Shown: piece after piece, positions 1 through 6,559 of the stretch
How positions within the stretch are numbered: position 1 is the first letter of the stretch
Layout: the number at the start of each line of letters is the position of its first letter
Made by a program: the position numbers and the translations under genes
Origin: Streptococcus lactarius
Lineage (GTDB): Bacteria > Bacillota > Bacilli > Lactobacillales > Streptococcaceae
Length of the DNA: 6,559 nt
Direction of reading: 5' to 3'
Assembly: GCF_016642265.1 (NCBI RefSeq)
Contig: NZ_MRXX01000006.1
Span: 160,482-167,040, forward strand
The notes under the pieces: model-generated
Seen by the model: only the letters and a program-made list of their open reading frames with translations
Told to the model about the DNA's origin: nothing
Database searches by the model: none

Positions 1-24
1 TGCTCGACAATCCAAAAACAATTG

Positions 25-56
25 AGAGGCTAGGACTTTTGTCCCAGCCTCTTTTT
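25..56. terminator. Intrinsic terminator, probably bidirectional
   Basis: The arms at 25-36 and 41-52 form a 12-position stem with a single A-C mismatch and a TTTT loop. Read on the plus strand, the stem runs into five T residues (52-56), a standard Rho-independent terminator for a gene entering from the left edge. Read on the minus strand, it begins two bases after the TAA stop of the histidine phosphatase gene and is followed by CTCAATTGTTTTT, a poorer U-tract. It therefore probably ends convergent transcription from both sides. The GGCTGGGACA core is a common streptococcal terminator type. Confidence 0.85.
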
Positions 57-678
57 AGTCTTCCATATAAGACGTGTCATTCCATGTATCTAAGTGAAAT
101 TGTTCAAAATCTTCTGTTGTCAAAATGGTGACACTGGCATTGTCCAGACCACCATTTTTTCGGAGTTCTCCAGTATCATACCCAAGAAGGGTACGAATAG
201 AAGCTGTCAAATTAGCCCCGTGTCCAACGATGAGCACGGTATCGAGCTCTTTTCCTTTCAAACCTTTCACAAAATCGCAGGTCCGTTTGGTTGTTTCACA
301 GACAGATTCTGCATCAAAAATTTCATTGTCAAAGCGTGCCAAGTTATGGCGAAAGGCCTGCATTTGTTGGGGATAGATAGATGTGATTGTAGCAATCTTA
401 GCCCCTTCTAATTTTCCTAAATTCCACTCCCGTAGAGTAGGAGTTGCTTGCAGTTTGAGTGGGTGTTCCAACTGATGAAGGATGATCTGGGCAGTATGGA
501 CCGCCCGAGGAAGATCACTCGCATAAGCTGCATCAAAAGGAACAGTTGCCAAGTGCTTACCTAATTTTTCGAGTTGCTCAACCGATGCAGGTAGGAGCGG
601 GGAATCCCCATTTGCTCCCTGCAACCGTCCTTCTTCATTCCATTCTGTTCGTCCGTGCCGGATAAAATATAGTTTCAC
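55..678 (-). CDS. Histidine phosphatase family protein (GpmB-like)
   Basis: This 207-residue protein belongs to the histidine phosphatase / phosphoglycerate mutase-like superfamily, cytosolic enzymes that pass phosphate through a phosphohistidine. The signature RHGRTEWN starts at R7, with H8 as the expected phosphorylated residue. R58 in SDLPRAVHTAQ, E84 in LREWNLGKLEG and the second histidine H153 in VGHGAN complete the expected catalytic set. Length is normal for a stand-alone member, and there is no signal peptide. The start is GTG at 676-678, supported by AAGGAG (687-692) eight bases upstream and by the family's MKLYFIRHG beginning. It lies 23 bp after the ybaK-type gene and probably shares its transcript. 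Streptococcal homologues are often named gpmB, but small-molecule phosphatase activity is at least as likely as a glycolytic mutase role, so I assign no symbol. The superfamily is near certain; the substrate is unknown. Confidence 0.93.
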   Translation of the reverse strand: MKLYFIRHGRTEWNEEGRLQGANGDSPLLPASVEQLEKLGKHLATVPFDAAYASDLPRAVHTAQIILHQLEHPLKLQATPTLREWNLGKLEGAKIATITSIYPQQMQAFRHNLARFDNEIFDAESVCETTKRTCDFVKGLKGKELDTVLIVGHGANLTASIRTLLGYDTGELRKNGGLDNASVTILTTEDFEQFHLDTWNDTSYMED

Positions 679-686
679 TTTCTTTT

Positions 687-692
687 CTCCTT
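687..692 (-). promoter_or_regulatory. Ribosome binding site fixing the GTG start
   Basis: The minus strand reads AAGGAG eight bases before GTG at 676-678. This strong Shine-Dalgarno match supports GTG as the start of the histidine phosphatase. Confidence 0.8.
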
Positions 693-701
693 GTTCTGTT
701 C

Positions 702-1175
702 TTATTCTAAGATATCTGCAAATGTTGCCTTCACAAAGTCTGCCAGTAGTTGTGGCTTGATTCGGATACTATGACCAATTTCACCAGCAGAGACGATCAT
801 AGACTCTAATTGGAGGGCAGATTCATCGATAAAGATGGGAAAAGCATGCTTTTGATGAATGCCCACCGGATTATTAGCCCCATGAATATAACCAGTTGTT
901 TTTTCTAGATCTTTTTGCGGAATCATGGCAACTTTTTTATTTCCAGATATCTTCGCCAATTTCTTCTCTGATAGATGCTCAGTAATAGGAAGGATTCCAA
1001 TCACAGGCCCAGTTTTATCTCCTTTAAGTGCTAAGGTTTTGAAAATGGTCGACCGATCGATGCCTTCGGGTAAGACACCTTCTAGCGCGTTGATCTGTAA
1101 GCCTTGATGTTCAACCTTTGCCTTGGTTAAGATTTGCTCAACCAATGTTTTTTTAACTTTATCCTTCTTGGCCAT
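702..1175 (-). CDS. ybaK: YbaK/EbsC-family Cys-tRNA(Pro) deacylase
   Basis: This 157-residue protein has the single YbaK/ProRS-editing (INS-like) domain. Family members act in the cytosol and hydrolyse cysteine mischarged on tRNA(Pro) by prolyl-tRNA synthetase. Visible marks are K46 in IFKTLAL, the position of the family's essential lysine; GYIHGANNPVG at 95-105, matching the GY..G..P.G loop; and VSAGEIG at 128-134. The reading frame is open to an ATG at 1200-1202, which would add nine residues, but that ATG has no Shine-Dalgarno and would sit about 17 bases from the predicted transcript start. The ATG at 1173-1175 has AAGGGG (1181-1186) five bases upstream and gives the usual family beginning, MAKKDKVKKT, so I chose it. 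It is the first gene of a probable two-gene transcript with the histidine phosphatase. Family assignment is strong; the tRNA specificity is inferred from the family. Confidence 0.93.
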   Translation of the reverse strand: MAKKDKVKKTLVEQILTKAKVEHQGLQINALEGVLPEGIDRSTIFKTLALKGDKTGPVIGILPITEHLSEKKLAKISGNKKVAMIPQKDLEKTTGYIHGANNPVGIHQKHAFPIFIDESALQLESMIVSAGEIGHSIRIKPQLLADFVKATFADILE

Positions 1176-1225
1176 TGTTTCCCCTTTTCTATTTCTTATC
1201 ATTCAGCATTAGGTTTCATTCAATC

Positions 1226-1234
1226 ATTATATCA
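1226..1234 (-). promoter_or_regulatory. Extended -10 promoter for ybaK and histidine phosphatase
   Basis: The minus strand reads TGATATAAT, a perfect TATAAT preceded by the TGn extension. Spacers of 16-18 bp give only weak -35 matches (TTAATT at 16 bp, three of six bases), so the extended -10 would carry recognition. The predicted transcript start is near 1219, about 43 bases before the chosen ybaK start. It lies downstream of the GH25 terminator, so the pair appears to be a separate transcription unit. Confidence 0.65.
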
Positions 1235-1269
1235 TAGATACGAATGAAATTAACGAATGGTATTGGAAT

Positions 1270-1310
1270 AAAAAACAGCAGTAGAAGTGAAGTCACTTGA
1301 ACTGCTGTTT
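1270..1310 (-). terminator. Intrinsic terminator of the GH25 gene
   Basis: A perfect 10-bp outer stem (1273-1282 with 1301-1310) encloses a second 5-bp stem (1285-1289 with 1294-1298, loop AAGT) across a 2x2 internal mismatch. On the minus strand the hairpin runs into TTTTTT, with no comparable T-run on the plus strand. It therefore terminates leftward transcription. It begins 17 bases after the GH25 stop codon. Confidence 0.85.
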
Positions 1311-1327
1311 GATAGCTATGAGGAAGA

Positions 1328-2191
1328 TTAATCTTTTTCTACTTTAAAAAGTTTCTGATAAATAGCTTCCTGGTTTTGTGTCGGAGCAATTTGGTTGAGA
1401 TCCAAGTAGTGAGAGAACCCATTTAATTGCCCTTGGGAAGTGTATTGATGCAAATCATATTCCGTTGCAGTATCTGGTGCGGCGTTATAAAAACCATCAT
1501 CAAATCCATAAGTCGGAATCCAGAGTGCGGTAAATTTATCAGTAGAGATACTATGTTCTTCCATGAAGTAAGTTCCGATATACAGTCCAATATTTTTAGC
1601 GCCTAGGGATTGTAATTTTGCCCGAAAGGCTTCCACTCCTGCATTCATATCCTTCATTGTTTTTTCCTCAACGTCTAGCCAATAGTAGGTTGGCTTGTAG
1701 GGAGAAGCAGCTTTATAAAATTCTTCTGCTTCCTTTTCCATCTCTTTTTTGTCCTTGGCAGCGACATAAGCATAGACTGCTACAGGGATATTACGCTTTT
1801 GGAATTCTTTGATATGGGTTTGATAAGACTTATCCAGACCATTTAGATAGGTTGCGGCTTTTTCTTTTTTGGCTTGGGCCCCACTGTGTACACGAACGAT
1901 GACGCCCCCAACATTTTGAGAAAGGGTATCATAATCGATTTCGCTAGGCAATTGCCAACCTGAAATATCAATGATCGGTCGCCCAACTAGTTCTGGATTG
2001 ATGCTCTCCTCTTTTTTAGAAGAAGAACTTGAAGTAGTGGTTTTTGAATGTGAATTGGATGTTGGAATCGTTTTGATTGTTTGTTGTTTTTCTCTTGCTT
2101 GAATATCGGCAATTGTTCGTGACAGAACTAAAAAAGAAATGATACCAATAAAAAAAACTAAGAGAACAACGGGTTTTATCCTTTTTCTCAT
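1328..2191 (-). CDS. GH25 muramidase-like protein, membrane-anchored
   Basis: This 287-residue protein appears to be an extracytoplasmic glycoside hydrolase family 25 member, a family that cleaves the MurNAc-GlcNAc bond of peptidoglycan. The order is: a positive N-terminus (MRKRIK), a hydrophobic segment at about 7-24, a Ser/Thr/Lys-rich linker at about 40-64, then a GH25 barrel from about 70 to 268. Catalytic-type motifs are DISGWQ at 75-80, WLDVEE at 171-176 (the D173-x-E175 pair), QYTS at 249-252 and YLDLN at 262-266. No cell-wall-binding repeats or LPXTG motif follow, so retention would depend on the N-terminal helix. A cleavage site near A29 or A32 is possible but poor. The ATG at 2189-2191 gives a sensible signal segment but has no clear Shine-Dalgarno. 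It is divergent from ftsW and has its own terminator. The fold is well supported; activity and biological role are inferred. Confidence 0.9.
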   Translation of the reverse strand: MRKRIKPVVLLVFFIGIISFLVLSRTIADIQAREKQQTIKTIPTSNSHSKTTTSSSSSKKEESINPELVGRPIIDISGWQLPSEIDYDTLSQNVGGVIVRVHSGAQAKKEKAATYLNGLDKSYQTHIKEFQKRNIPVAVYAYVAAKDKKEMEKEAEEFYKAASPYKPTYYWLDVEEKTMKDMNAGVEAFRAKLQSLGAKNIGLYIGTYFMEEHSISTDKFTALWIPTYGFDDGFYNAAPDTATEYDLHQYTSQGQLNGFSHYLDLNQIAPTQNQEAIYQKLFKVEKD

Positions 2192-2199
2192 ACAGAATC

Positions 2200-2228
2200 A
2201 TTTTACCCTAAAACTAACGAAAAGGCAA
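2200..2228 (-). promoter_or_regulatory. Candidate promoter of the GH25 gene
   Basis: The minus strand reads TTGCCT (2223-2228), a 17-bp spacer, then TAAAAT (2200-2205). That is four and five of six consensus bases at ideal spacing. The predicted transcript start, about seven bases past the -10, falls at about 2191-2193, on or next to the ATG. Either the mRNA is leaderless or nearly so, or the real promoter lies further upstream in this AT-rich stretch, where chance matches are common. Confidence 0.4.
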
Positions 2229-2327
2229 AACTTAATACTCAAATGGGCACTTTTTCAGCATATTTTTTTAAAATAGGAATCTTTTTACCAAAAATGAATC
2301 AAAAAAACTGAAAATAAGAAGGATTAA

Positions 2328-2344
2328 GCCAATTTTTTGCCAAT
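2328..2344 (+). repeat. Short direct repeat GCCAAT, 11-bp period
   Basis: GCCAAT occurs at 2328-2333 and again at 2339-2344, separated by five T residues. The 11-bp period is about one helical turn, and the pair sits roughly 70-86 bp upstream of the predicted ftsW transcript start. It could bind a regulator as a tandem site, but six-base matches in AT-rich DNA can arise by chance. Confidence 0.3.
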
Positions 2345-2378
2345 AGAGAGAAGGAACCGAATCTTTTCAAACCTTTCC

Positions 2379-2407
2379 TTGGTTTTGACTTGTAAAAATG
2401 ATATAAT
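2379..2407 (+). promoter_or_regulatory. ftsW promoter with extended -10
   Basis: TATAAT at 2402-2407 is preceded by TGA at 2399-2401, forming a full extended -10. The hexamer 17 bp upstream is TTGGTT (2379-2384), a weak -35 keeping only TTG. A better TTGACT lies at 2385-2390 but only 11 bp from the -10, too close to pair with it. The transcript start is predicted at about 2413-2414, about 25 bases before the ftsW ATG. Confidence 0.7.
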
Positions 2408-2412
2408 GAAGT

Positions 2413-2448
2413 ATGAAAATTAGGAATATGGTAAATTATGAAAATTGA
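2413..2448 (+). other. Possible 11-codon leader ORF overlapping ftsW start
   Basis: An ATG at 2413-2415 opens a frame encoding [11 protein letters not shown] that stops with TGA at 2446-2448, 11 bp inside ftsW in another frame. It has no upstream Shine-Dalgarno and its ATG lies on the predicted transcript start, so translation would have to be leaderless. The sequence TATGAAAATT at its start recurs at the ftsW start (2437-2446). Chance is the likelier explanation, and I do not call it a gene. Confidence 0.15.
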
Positions 2449-3679
2449 AAAAAGACGTCTATTAAATTATTCCATTCTCATTCCCTATTTGATTTTATCC
2501 ATTATCGGGTTGATTGTGGTTTATTCGACAACAAGTGCCTTGGCGATTCAAAGTGGCGGAAGTTCTATTCGGATGGTGTTGACACAAGGGGCATTCTTTG
2601 TCTTCAGTCTCTTTACGATCGCCTTAATTTATAAATTCAGTTTAAACTTTCTTCGAAATAAAAAAGTATTGGCTTTAGTGATTTTTGTAGAAGTAATTTT
2701 ATTGCTTCTTTCAAGATTTGTAACAGCTACTGTCAATGGAGCTCATGGCTGGTTAACCATACCAGGAGGCTTTAGTATTCAACCGGCGGAATACCTCAAG
2801 GTTATTTTAGTCTGGTACTTGGCTTTGACCTTCTCCAAACGGCAAGAAGAAATTCAAGATTATGATTACCAAGCTCTTACTCATAACGAGTGGATCCCTA
2901 GGAATTTAACAGATTGGCGCTGGTTGACCCTGATCCTTATTGGGATTGTTGCGATTATGCCGGACTTAGGGAATGCGACGATTTTAGCCTTAACTGTCCT
3001 CATGATGATTACAGTTAGTGGAATTGGTTATCGATGGTTTACTTCTTTGCTCGGATTGGTTGTTAGTGGTTCAACGATTGTCCTTGGAACTATCTGGATA
3101 GTCGGTGTAGATCGCGTGGCAAAGGTTCCTCTTTTTGGGTATGTAGCAAAACGCTTTAGTGCCTTTTTTAATCCATTTAAGGATTTGTCGGGTGCAGGAC
3201 ACCAATTGGCCAATTCCTATTATGCCATGAGTAATGGTGGTTGGTTTGGCCTTGGATTAGGAAATTCTATTGAAAAGCAAGGCTACTTACCAGAGGCTCA
3301 CACAGACTTTGTGTTTTCGATCGTCATTGAAGAATTGGGATTTGTAGGAGCTAGCTTGATCCTTGCTCTCCTATTCTTCTTGATCTTACGGATCATCTTG
3401 GTTGGCATTCGAGCGAAGAATCCCTTCAATTCAATGATGGCCATAGGTATTGGTGGGATGTTGTTGGTGCAAACCTTCGTAAATATCGGTGGTATCTCAG
3501 GTCTGATTCCTTCTACTGGAGTGACCTTTCCCTTCTTATCACAAGGTGGAAATAGCTTATGGGTTATTTCTGTTGCTATTGCTTTCGTTCTAAATATTGA
3601 TGCAAGTGAAAAACGGGCACAAATGGAAAAAGACGGAATGGTGTTTGAAGAAAAAGGGAAAATAACCTCCTATTACTAA
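2438..3679 (+). CDS. ftsW: FtsW, septal peptidoglycan polymerase (SEDS)
   Basis: This 413-residue polytopic protein is FtsW, the SEDS-family glycosyltransferase that polymerises lipid II at the division septum with a partner class B PBP. About ten hydrophobic segments run from residue 11 to 388. SEDS marks include NGAHGWL (100-106), QPAEYLK (115-121), MPDLGNA (174-180), [11 protein letters not shown] (267-277), the catalytic-type D290 in LPEAHTDF with E298/E299 just after, and [15 protein letters not shown] (359-373). A charged soluble C-terminus follows from about 388. Length fits streptococcal FtsW. A RodA paralogue is the alternative, but the [13 protein letters not shown] beginning and the ppc neighbour favour FtsW. 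The ATG at 2438 has only TAGGAA (2421-2426), 11 bases away, suggesting modest translation initiation. It is first in a probable ftsW-ppc transcript. Confidence 0.95.
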   Translation: MKIEKRRLLNYSILIPYLILSIIGLIVVYSTTSALAIQSGGSSIRMVLTQGAFFVFSLFTIALIYKFSLNFLRNKKVLALVIFVEVILLLLSRFVTATVNGAHGWLTIPGGFSIQPAEYLKVILVWYLALTFSKRQEEIQDYDYQALTHNEWIPRNLTDWRWLTLILIGIVAIMPDLGNATILALTVLMMITVSGIGYRWFTSLLGLVVSGSTIVLGTIWIVGVDRVAKVPLFGYVAKRFSAFFNPFKDLSGAGHQLANSYYAMSNGGWFGLGLGNSIEKQGYLPEAHTDFVFSIVIEELGFVGASLILALLFFLILRIILVGIRAKNPFNSMMAIGIGGMLLVQTFVNIGGISGLIPSTGVTFPFLSQGGNSLWVISVAIAFVLNIDASEKRAQMEKDGMVFEEKGKITSYY

Positions 3680-3706
3680 TACAGGATGTTTTAGCTGACT
3701 TTTTAA

Positions 3707-3712
3707 AAGGAG
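3707..3712 (+). promoter_or_regulatory. Strong ribosome binding site of ppc
   Basis: AAGGAG lies five bases before the ATG at 3718 and confirms the ppc start. The 38-bp gap after ftsW shows no hairpin terminator and no convincing promoter, which favours read-through from ftsW. Confidence 0.8.
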
Positions 3713-3717
3713 AGAAA

Positions 3718-6543
3718 ATGGTCTTACAAAAATTAGAAAACTTCACTCATAAAGAAATTATCAAAGAAGAAGCAGAAATCTTAACAGATTTATTGGATGA
3801 TATTACAAAGAATTTGGTCCGTCCTGAAACGTTTGACAAGATTTCTCAGTTGAAAGATTTATCAAAAACAAAAAATTATCGTGAATTAAACCAAATAGTA
3901 GAAAGATTATCAAATGAAGAGATGACGGTCATCTCGCGTTATTTTGCGATTTTACCCCTCTTGATCAATATTTCAGAAGACGTTGATTTAGCCTTTGAGA
4001 TTAATCACCTCAACAATGTTGACGGAGAATACCTAGGGAAGCTATCATCTACAATTCAAGAAGTAGCTAAACACGAAGATGCCCAAGAAATTTTGGAGCA
4101 TCTTAATATTGTGCCTGTTTTAACAGCTCACCCAACTCAAGTCCAAAGAAAAACCATGTTGGATTTGACCAACCATATTCATGCCTTGCTTCGCCAACAT
4201 CGCGATGTCAAAGCAGGTATGATGAATGAGCAGAAGTGGTATAGTAACCTTCGTCGCAATATTGAAATCATGATGCAAACCGATATGATTCGGGATAAAA
4301 AGCTAAAGGTTACCAATGAAATTACGAATGTGATGGAATATTACAATAGTTCCTTCTTGCAAGCTGTTCCAAACTTGATGTTGGAATACAAACGCTTGGC
4401 AAAAGAGCATGGTCTTAAGTTGGAACATCCACGCCCTATCACCATGGGAATGTGGATTGGAGGTGACCGAGACGGGAATCCTTTTGTAACAGCAGATACC
4501 TTAAAACGGTCAGCCACTATTCAAAGTGAAGTAATCTTAAATTATTACATCGATAAAATTTCAAAACTCTATCGTCATTTCTCACTTTCAACAAGCCTCT
4601 CTAAGACGAGTGAGGCAGTAGCTGAAATGGCGGCTCTATCTAGTGATACATCTGTCTTTCGTGAAAAAGAACCCTATCGTCGCGCTTTCCATTATATCCA
4701 ATCCAAACTCATTCAAACTTTGGTCAACTTAAAAGAATGGACTATGGTTGGGGAGACGAGAGAAGATCGTTATGCCGTAGAGAGACTTTTGGGGGCAAGT
4801 GCTCATCAACAAGGTCCAGTTTCTGATTATATTGGCAATCGTATTTCAGGTGCCTTAAAAGAAATTAATGCTAAAGAAGCTCCAGCCTATGCATCAGCCA
4901 AAGAATTTAAAGATGACCTTGAAAAAATTAAAGAATCCTTGTTGGAGAATAAGTCAGAATATTTGATTTCTGGGGAGTTTGCTGAACTCTTAGAAGCGAT
5001 CGATGTCTTTGGATTCTATTTAGCATCTATTGATATGCGCCAAGATTCGAGTGTTCATGAAGCTTGTGTCGCTGAATTGCTGAAATCTTCAGGCATCAAT
5101 GACCATTATTCAGACTTGACCGAGGAAGAAAAATGCCAAGTTCTGTTGAAAGAACTCTTAGAAGATCCACGTATTTTGTCAGCAACCCATGTTGAAAAAT
5201 CGGAACTACTTGAAAAAGAATTAGCAATTTTCCAAACAGCGCGTGAATTGAAAGACCGCTTGGGTGAAGAAGTCATCCGCCAAAATATTATCTCGCACGC
5301 AACAAGTGTATCGGATATGCTGGAATTGGCTGTTATGTTAAAAGAAGTGGGCTTGATTGATACTGAAAAAGCGCGCGTGCAAATTGTACCTTTGTTTGAA
5401 ACAATCGAAGACTTGGATCACTCTGAGGAAACGATGCGGAGCTATTTATCACTTCCAATTGCAAAACGTTGGATTGCATCGAAAAACAATTACCAAGAAA
5501 TTATGTTAGGTTACTCAGATTCTAACAAAGATGGTGGTTATTTGTCTTCTTGCTGGACCCTCTTTAAAGCCCAACAACAATTGACTGCAATCGGTGATGA
5601 ATTTGGGGTGAAGATCACCTTCTTCCATGGTCGTGGTGGAACGGTTGGCCGTGGTGGAGGTCCTACTTATGAAGCCATTACCTCTCAACCCTTGAAATCG
5701 ATTAATGACCGCATTCGTCTAACGGAGCAAGGAGAAGTGATAGGCAATAAATATGGAAACAAAGATGCAGCCTACTACAACTTAGAGATGCTGGTGTCTG
5801 CAACCATCAACCGAATGATTTCTGAACAAAAGAGTCCATTTTCAATGTTTGATCGGTTCGGAGAAGTGATGGATAAAGTTGTTGATCGTAGCTACAACAT
5901 CTATCGAGAACTTGTATTTGGAAATGAACATTTCTATGATTATTTCTTTGAATCAAGTCCGATTAAAGCAATCTCTAGCTTTAACATTGGCTCCCGTCCA
6001 GCGGCTCGTAAAACCATTACAGAAATCGGTGGTTTGCGCGCCATTCCATGGGTCTTCTCTTGGTCACAAAGTCGGGTGATGTTCCCGGGTTGGTATGGTG
6101 TAGGTTCTAGCTTTAAGGAATTCATCGATGAAGATCCCGAAAATATTGAAACCCTTCGCTATATGTATAAGACTTGGCCTTTTTTCCAATCTTTGCTGTC
6201 AAATGTAGATATGGTCTTGTCAAAAGCCAACATGGACATTGCATTTGAATATGCTAAATTGTGTGAAGAAGAAGAGGTAAGAAACATCTATCAAATCATT
6301 TTAGATGAGTGGCAATTAACCAAGGAAGTCATTTTAATGATTGAAGAGCATGACGAGTTACTAGCAGAAAATCCTTATTTAAAAGAAAGTTTGGATTATC
6401 GGATGCCATATTTCAATGTGTTGAACTATATCCAGTTAGAATTGATTCGACGTCAACGGACGGGTCAATTGTCAACGGATCAAGACAAATTAATCCATAT
6501 TACCATTAATGGGGTGGCTACAGGACTTAGAAACTCAGGTTAA
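3718..6543 (+). CDS. ppc: Phosphoenolpyruvate carboxylase
   Basis: This complete 941-residue cytosolic enzyme adds bicarbonate to phosphoenolpyruvate, giving oxaloacetate and phosphate. In streptococci with an incomplete TCA cycle this mainly feeds aspartate and derived amino acids. Catalytic landmarks are TAHPT at 136-140 with H138, GGDRDGNPF at 248-256, [10 protein letters not shown] at 598-607 with K604, and the glycine-rich [13 protein letters not shown] loop at 636-648 with R639 and R645. GSRPAARK at 758-765 and LRAIPW at 773-778 follow. Residues corresponding to the E. coli aspartate-inhibitor site appear kept: R639, K836 in [10 protein letters not shown]895 and N939. The end is RNSG rather than the common NTG. 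It is somewhat longer than the 883-residue E. coli enzyme. The start is set by AAGGAG at 3707-3712. No frameshift or missing motif is visible. Confidence 0.98.
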   Translation: MVLQKLENFTHKEIIKEEAEILTDLLDDITKNLVRPETFDKISQLKDLSKTKNYRELNQIVERLSNEEMTVISRYFAILPLLINISEDVDLAFEINHLNNVDGEYLGKLSSTIQEVAKHEDAQEILEHLNIVPVLTAHPTQVQRKTMLDLTNHIHALLRQHRDVKAGMMNEQKWYSNLRRNIEIMMQTDMIRDKKLKVTNEITNVMEYYNSSFLQAVPNLMLEYKRLAKEHGLKLEHPRPITMGMWIGGDRDGNPFVTADTLKRSATIQSEVILNYYIDKISKLYRHFSLSTSLSKTSEAVAEMAALSSDTSVFREKEPYRRAFHYIQSKLIQTLVNLKEWTMVGETREDRYAVERLLGASAHQQGPVSDYIGNRISGALKEINAKEAPAYASAKEFKDDLEKIKESLLENKSEYLISGEFAELLEAIDVFGFYLASIDMRQDSSVHEACVAELLKSSGINDHYSDLTEEEKCQVLLKELLEDPRILSATHVEKSELLEKELAIFQTARELKDRLGEEVIRQNIISHATSVSDMLELAVMLKEVGLIDTEKARVQIVPLFETIEDLDHSEETMRSYLSLPIAKRWIASKNNYQEIMLGYSDSNKDGGYLSSCWTLFKAQQQLTAIGDEFGVKITFFHGRGGTVGRGGGPTYEAITSQPLKSINDRIRLTEQGEVIGNKYGNKDAAYYNLEMLVSATINRMISEQKSPFSMFDRFGEVMDKVVDRSYNIYRELVFGNEHFYDYFFESSPIKAISSFNIGSRPAARKTITEIGGLRAIPWVFSWSQSRVMFPGWYGVGSSFKEFIDEDPENIETLRYMYKTWPFFQSLLSNVDMVLSKANMDIAFEYAKLCEEEEVRNIYQIILDEWQLTKEVILMIEEHDELLAENPYLKESLDYRMPYFNVLNYIQLELIRRQRTGQLSTDQDKLIHITINGVATGLRNSG

Positions 6544-6559
6544 GAAAGAGAGTGGGACA
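6544..6559 (+). terminator. Truncated left arm of probable ppc terminator
   Basis: Directly after the ppc stop the sequence reads GAAAGAGAGTGGGACA and then the window ends. It resembles the first arm of the streptococcal hairpins with a GTGGGACA core and the minus-strand reading of the hairpin at 25-56. The second arm and T-tract are outside the window, so this is inferred by resemblance only. Confidence 0.5.

Larger units (their letters stand above)
2192..2437. other. Divergent GH25-ftsW intergenic control region
   Basis: This 246-bp strongly AT-rich stretch separates the two start codons. It holds candidate promoters at both ends and a GCCAAT direct repeat at 2328-2344. There is no tRNA, no convincing hairpin attenuator and no recognisable riboswitch. 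A 6-bp inverted repeat (AAGGAA 2351-2356, TTCCTT 2375-2380) overlaps the edge of the ftsW -35 region but is too short to assign. Confidence 0.6.

Noticed and set aside
2..25. Possible tail of a plus-strand gene ending ARQSKNN with TGA at 23-25
   Set aside because: Seven codons cannot support a gene call, although a stop next to a plus-strand terminator would be consistent with one entering from the left.
94..411. Open frames on the plus strand across the histidine phosphatase gene
   Set aside because: They are antisense to a well-supported gene, show no recognisable domain and lack a convincing ribosome binding site.
1239..1246. TACGAATG on the plus strand, one base from the ComX cin-box TACGAATA
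   Set aside because: It points towards the GH25 terminator with no gene downstream in that direction, and lacks the accompanying promoter context.
2016..2201. 61-residue minus-strand frame starting at ATG 2199-2201
   Set aside because: It overlaps the GH25 start in another frame, is low-complexity Lys/Phe-rich, and the GH25 frame carries the domain evidence.
3680..3717. Separate promoter or terminator between ftsW and ppc
   Set aside because: No stem with a T-run and no well-spaced -35/-10 pair is visible in the 38 bp or the adjacent end of ftsW.
5879..6125. Short frames within ppc on both strands
   Set aside because: They are shadows of the ppc coding frame, which has intact conserved motifs throughout.

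Overview
The window looks like an ordinary core-chromosome segment of a Streptococcus, probably an oral or viridans-type species. The clues are low GC, AAGGAG-type ribosome binding sites, GTGGGACA-type hairpins directly after stop codons, a streptococcal-style PEP carboxylase with an RNSG C-terminus, and FtsW next to that enzyme. I cannot fix the species from this sequence alone. I see no mobile element, CRISPR array, tRNA, rRNA or riboswitch.

Layout: a short left edge carries a strong hairpin terminator (25-56). Three minus-strand genes follow. A histidine phosphatase (GpmB-like, 55-678, GTG start) lies 23 bp downstream of a YbaK/EbsC-type Cys-tRNA(Pro) deacylase (702-1175), and the two probably share one transcript from an extended -10 promoter at 1226-1234. 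Next is a membrane-anchored GH25 muramidase-like protein (1328-2191) with its own terminator (1270-1310). A 246-bp AT-rich divergent intergenic region (2192-2437) holds candidate promoters for GH25 to the left and ftsW to the right. On the plus strand lie ftsW (2438-3679), the septal SEDS peptidoglycan polymerase, and ppc (3718-6543), phosphoenolpyruvate carboxylase. They are 38 bp apart with no terminator visible between them. The window ends inside what looks like the left arm of the ppc terminator.

Functionally, a peptidoglycan polymerase (FtsW) and a cell-wall hydrolase-like protein (GH25) are transcribed divergently from one control region. PPC supplies oxaloacetate for aspartate-family synthesis, which also feeds cell-wall precursors. 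YbaK is a translation quality-control enzyme. I did not find a convincing new biological system. The observations most worth a second look are regulatory: a possible leaderless GH25 mRNA, a tiny ORF overlapping the ftsW start, and two related stop-adjacent hairpin elements at the two window ends.
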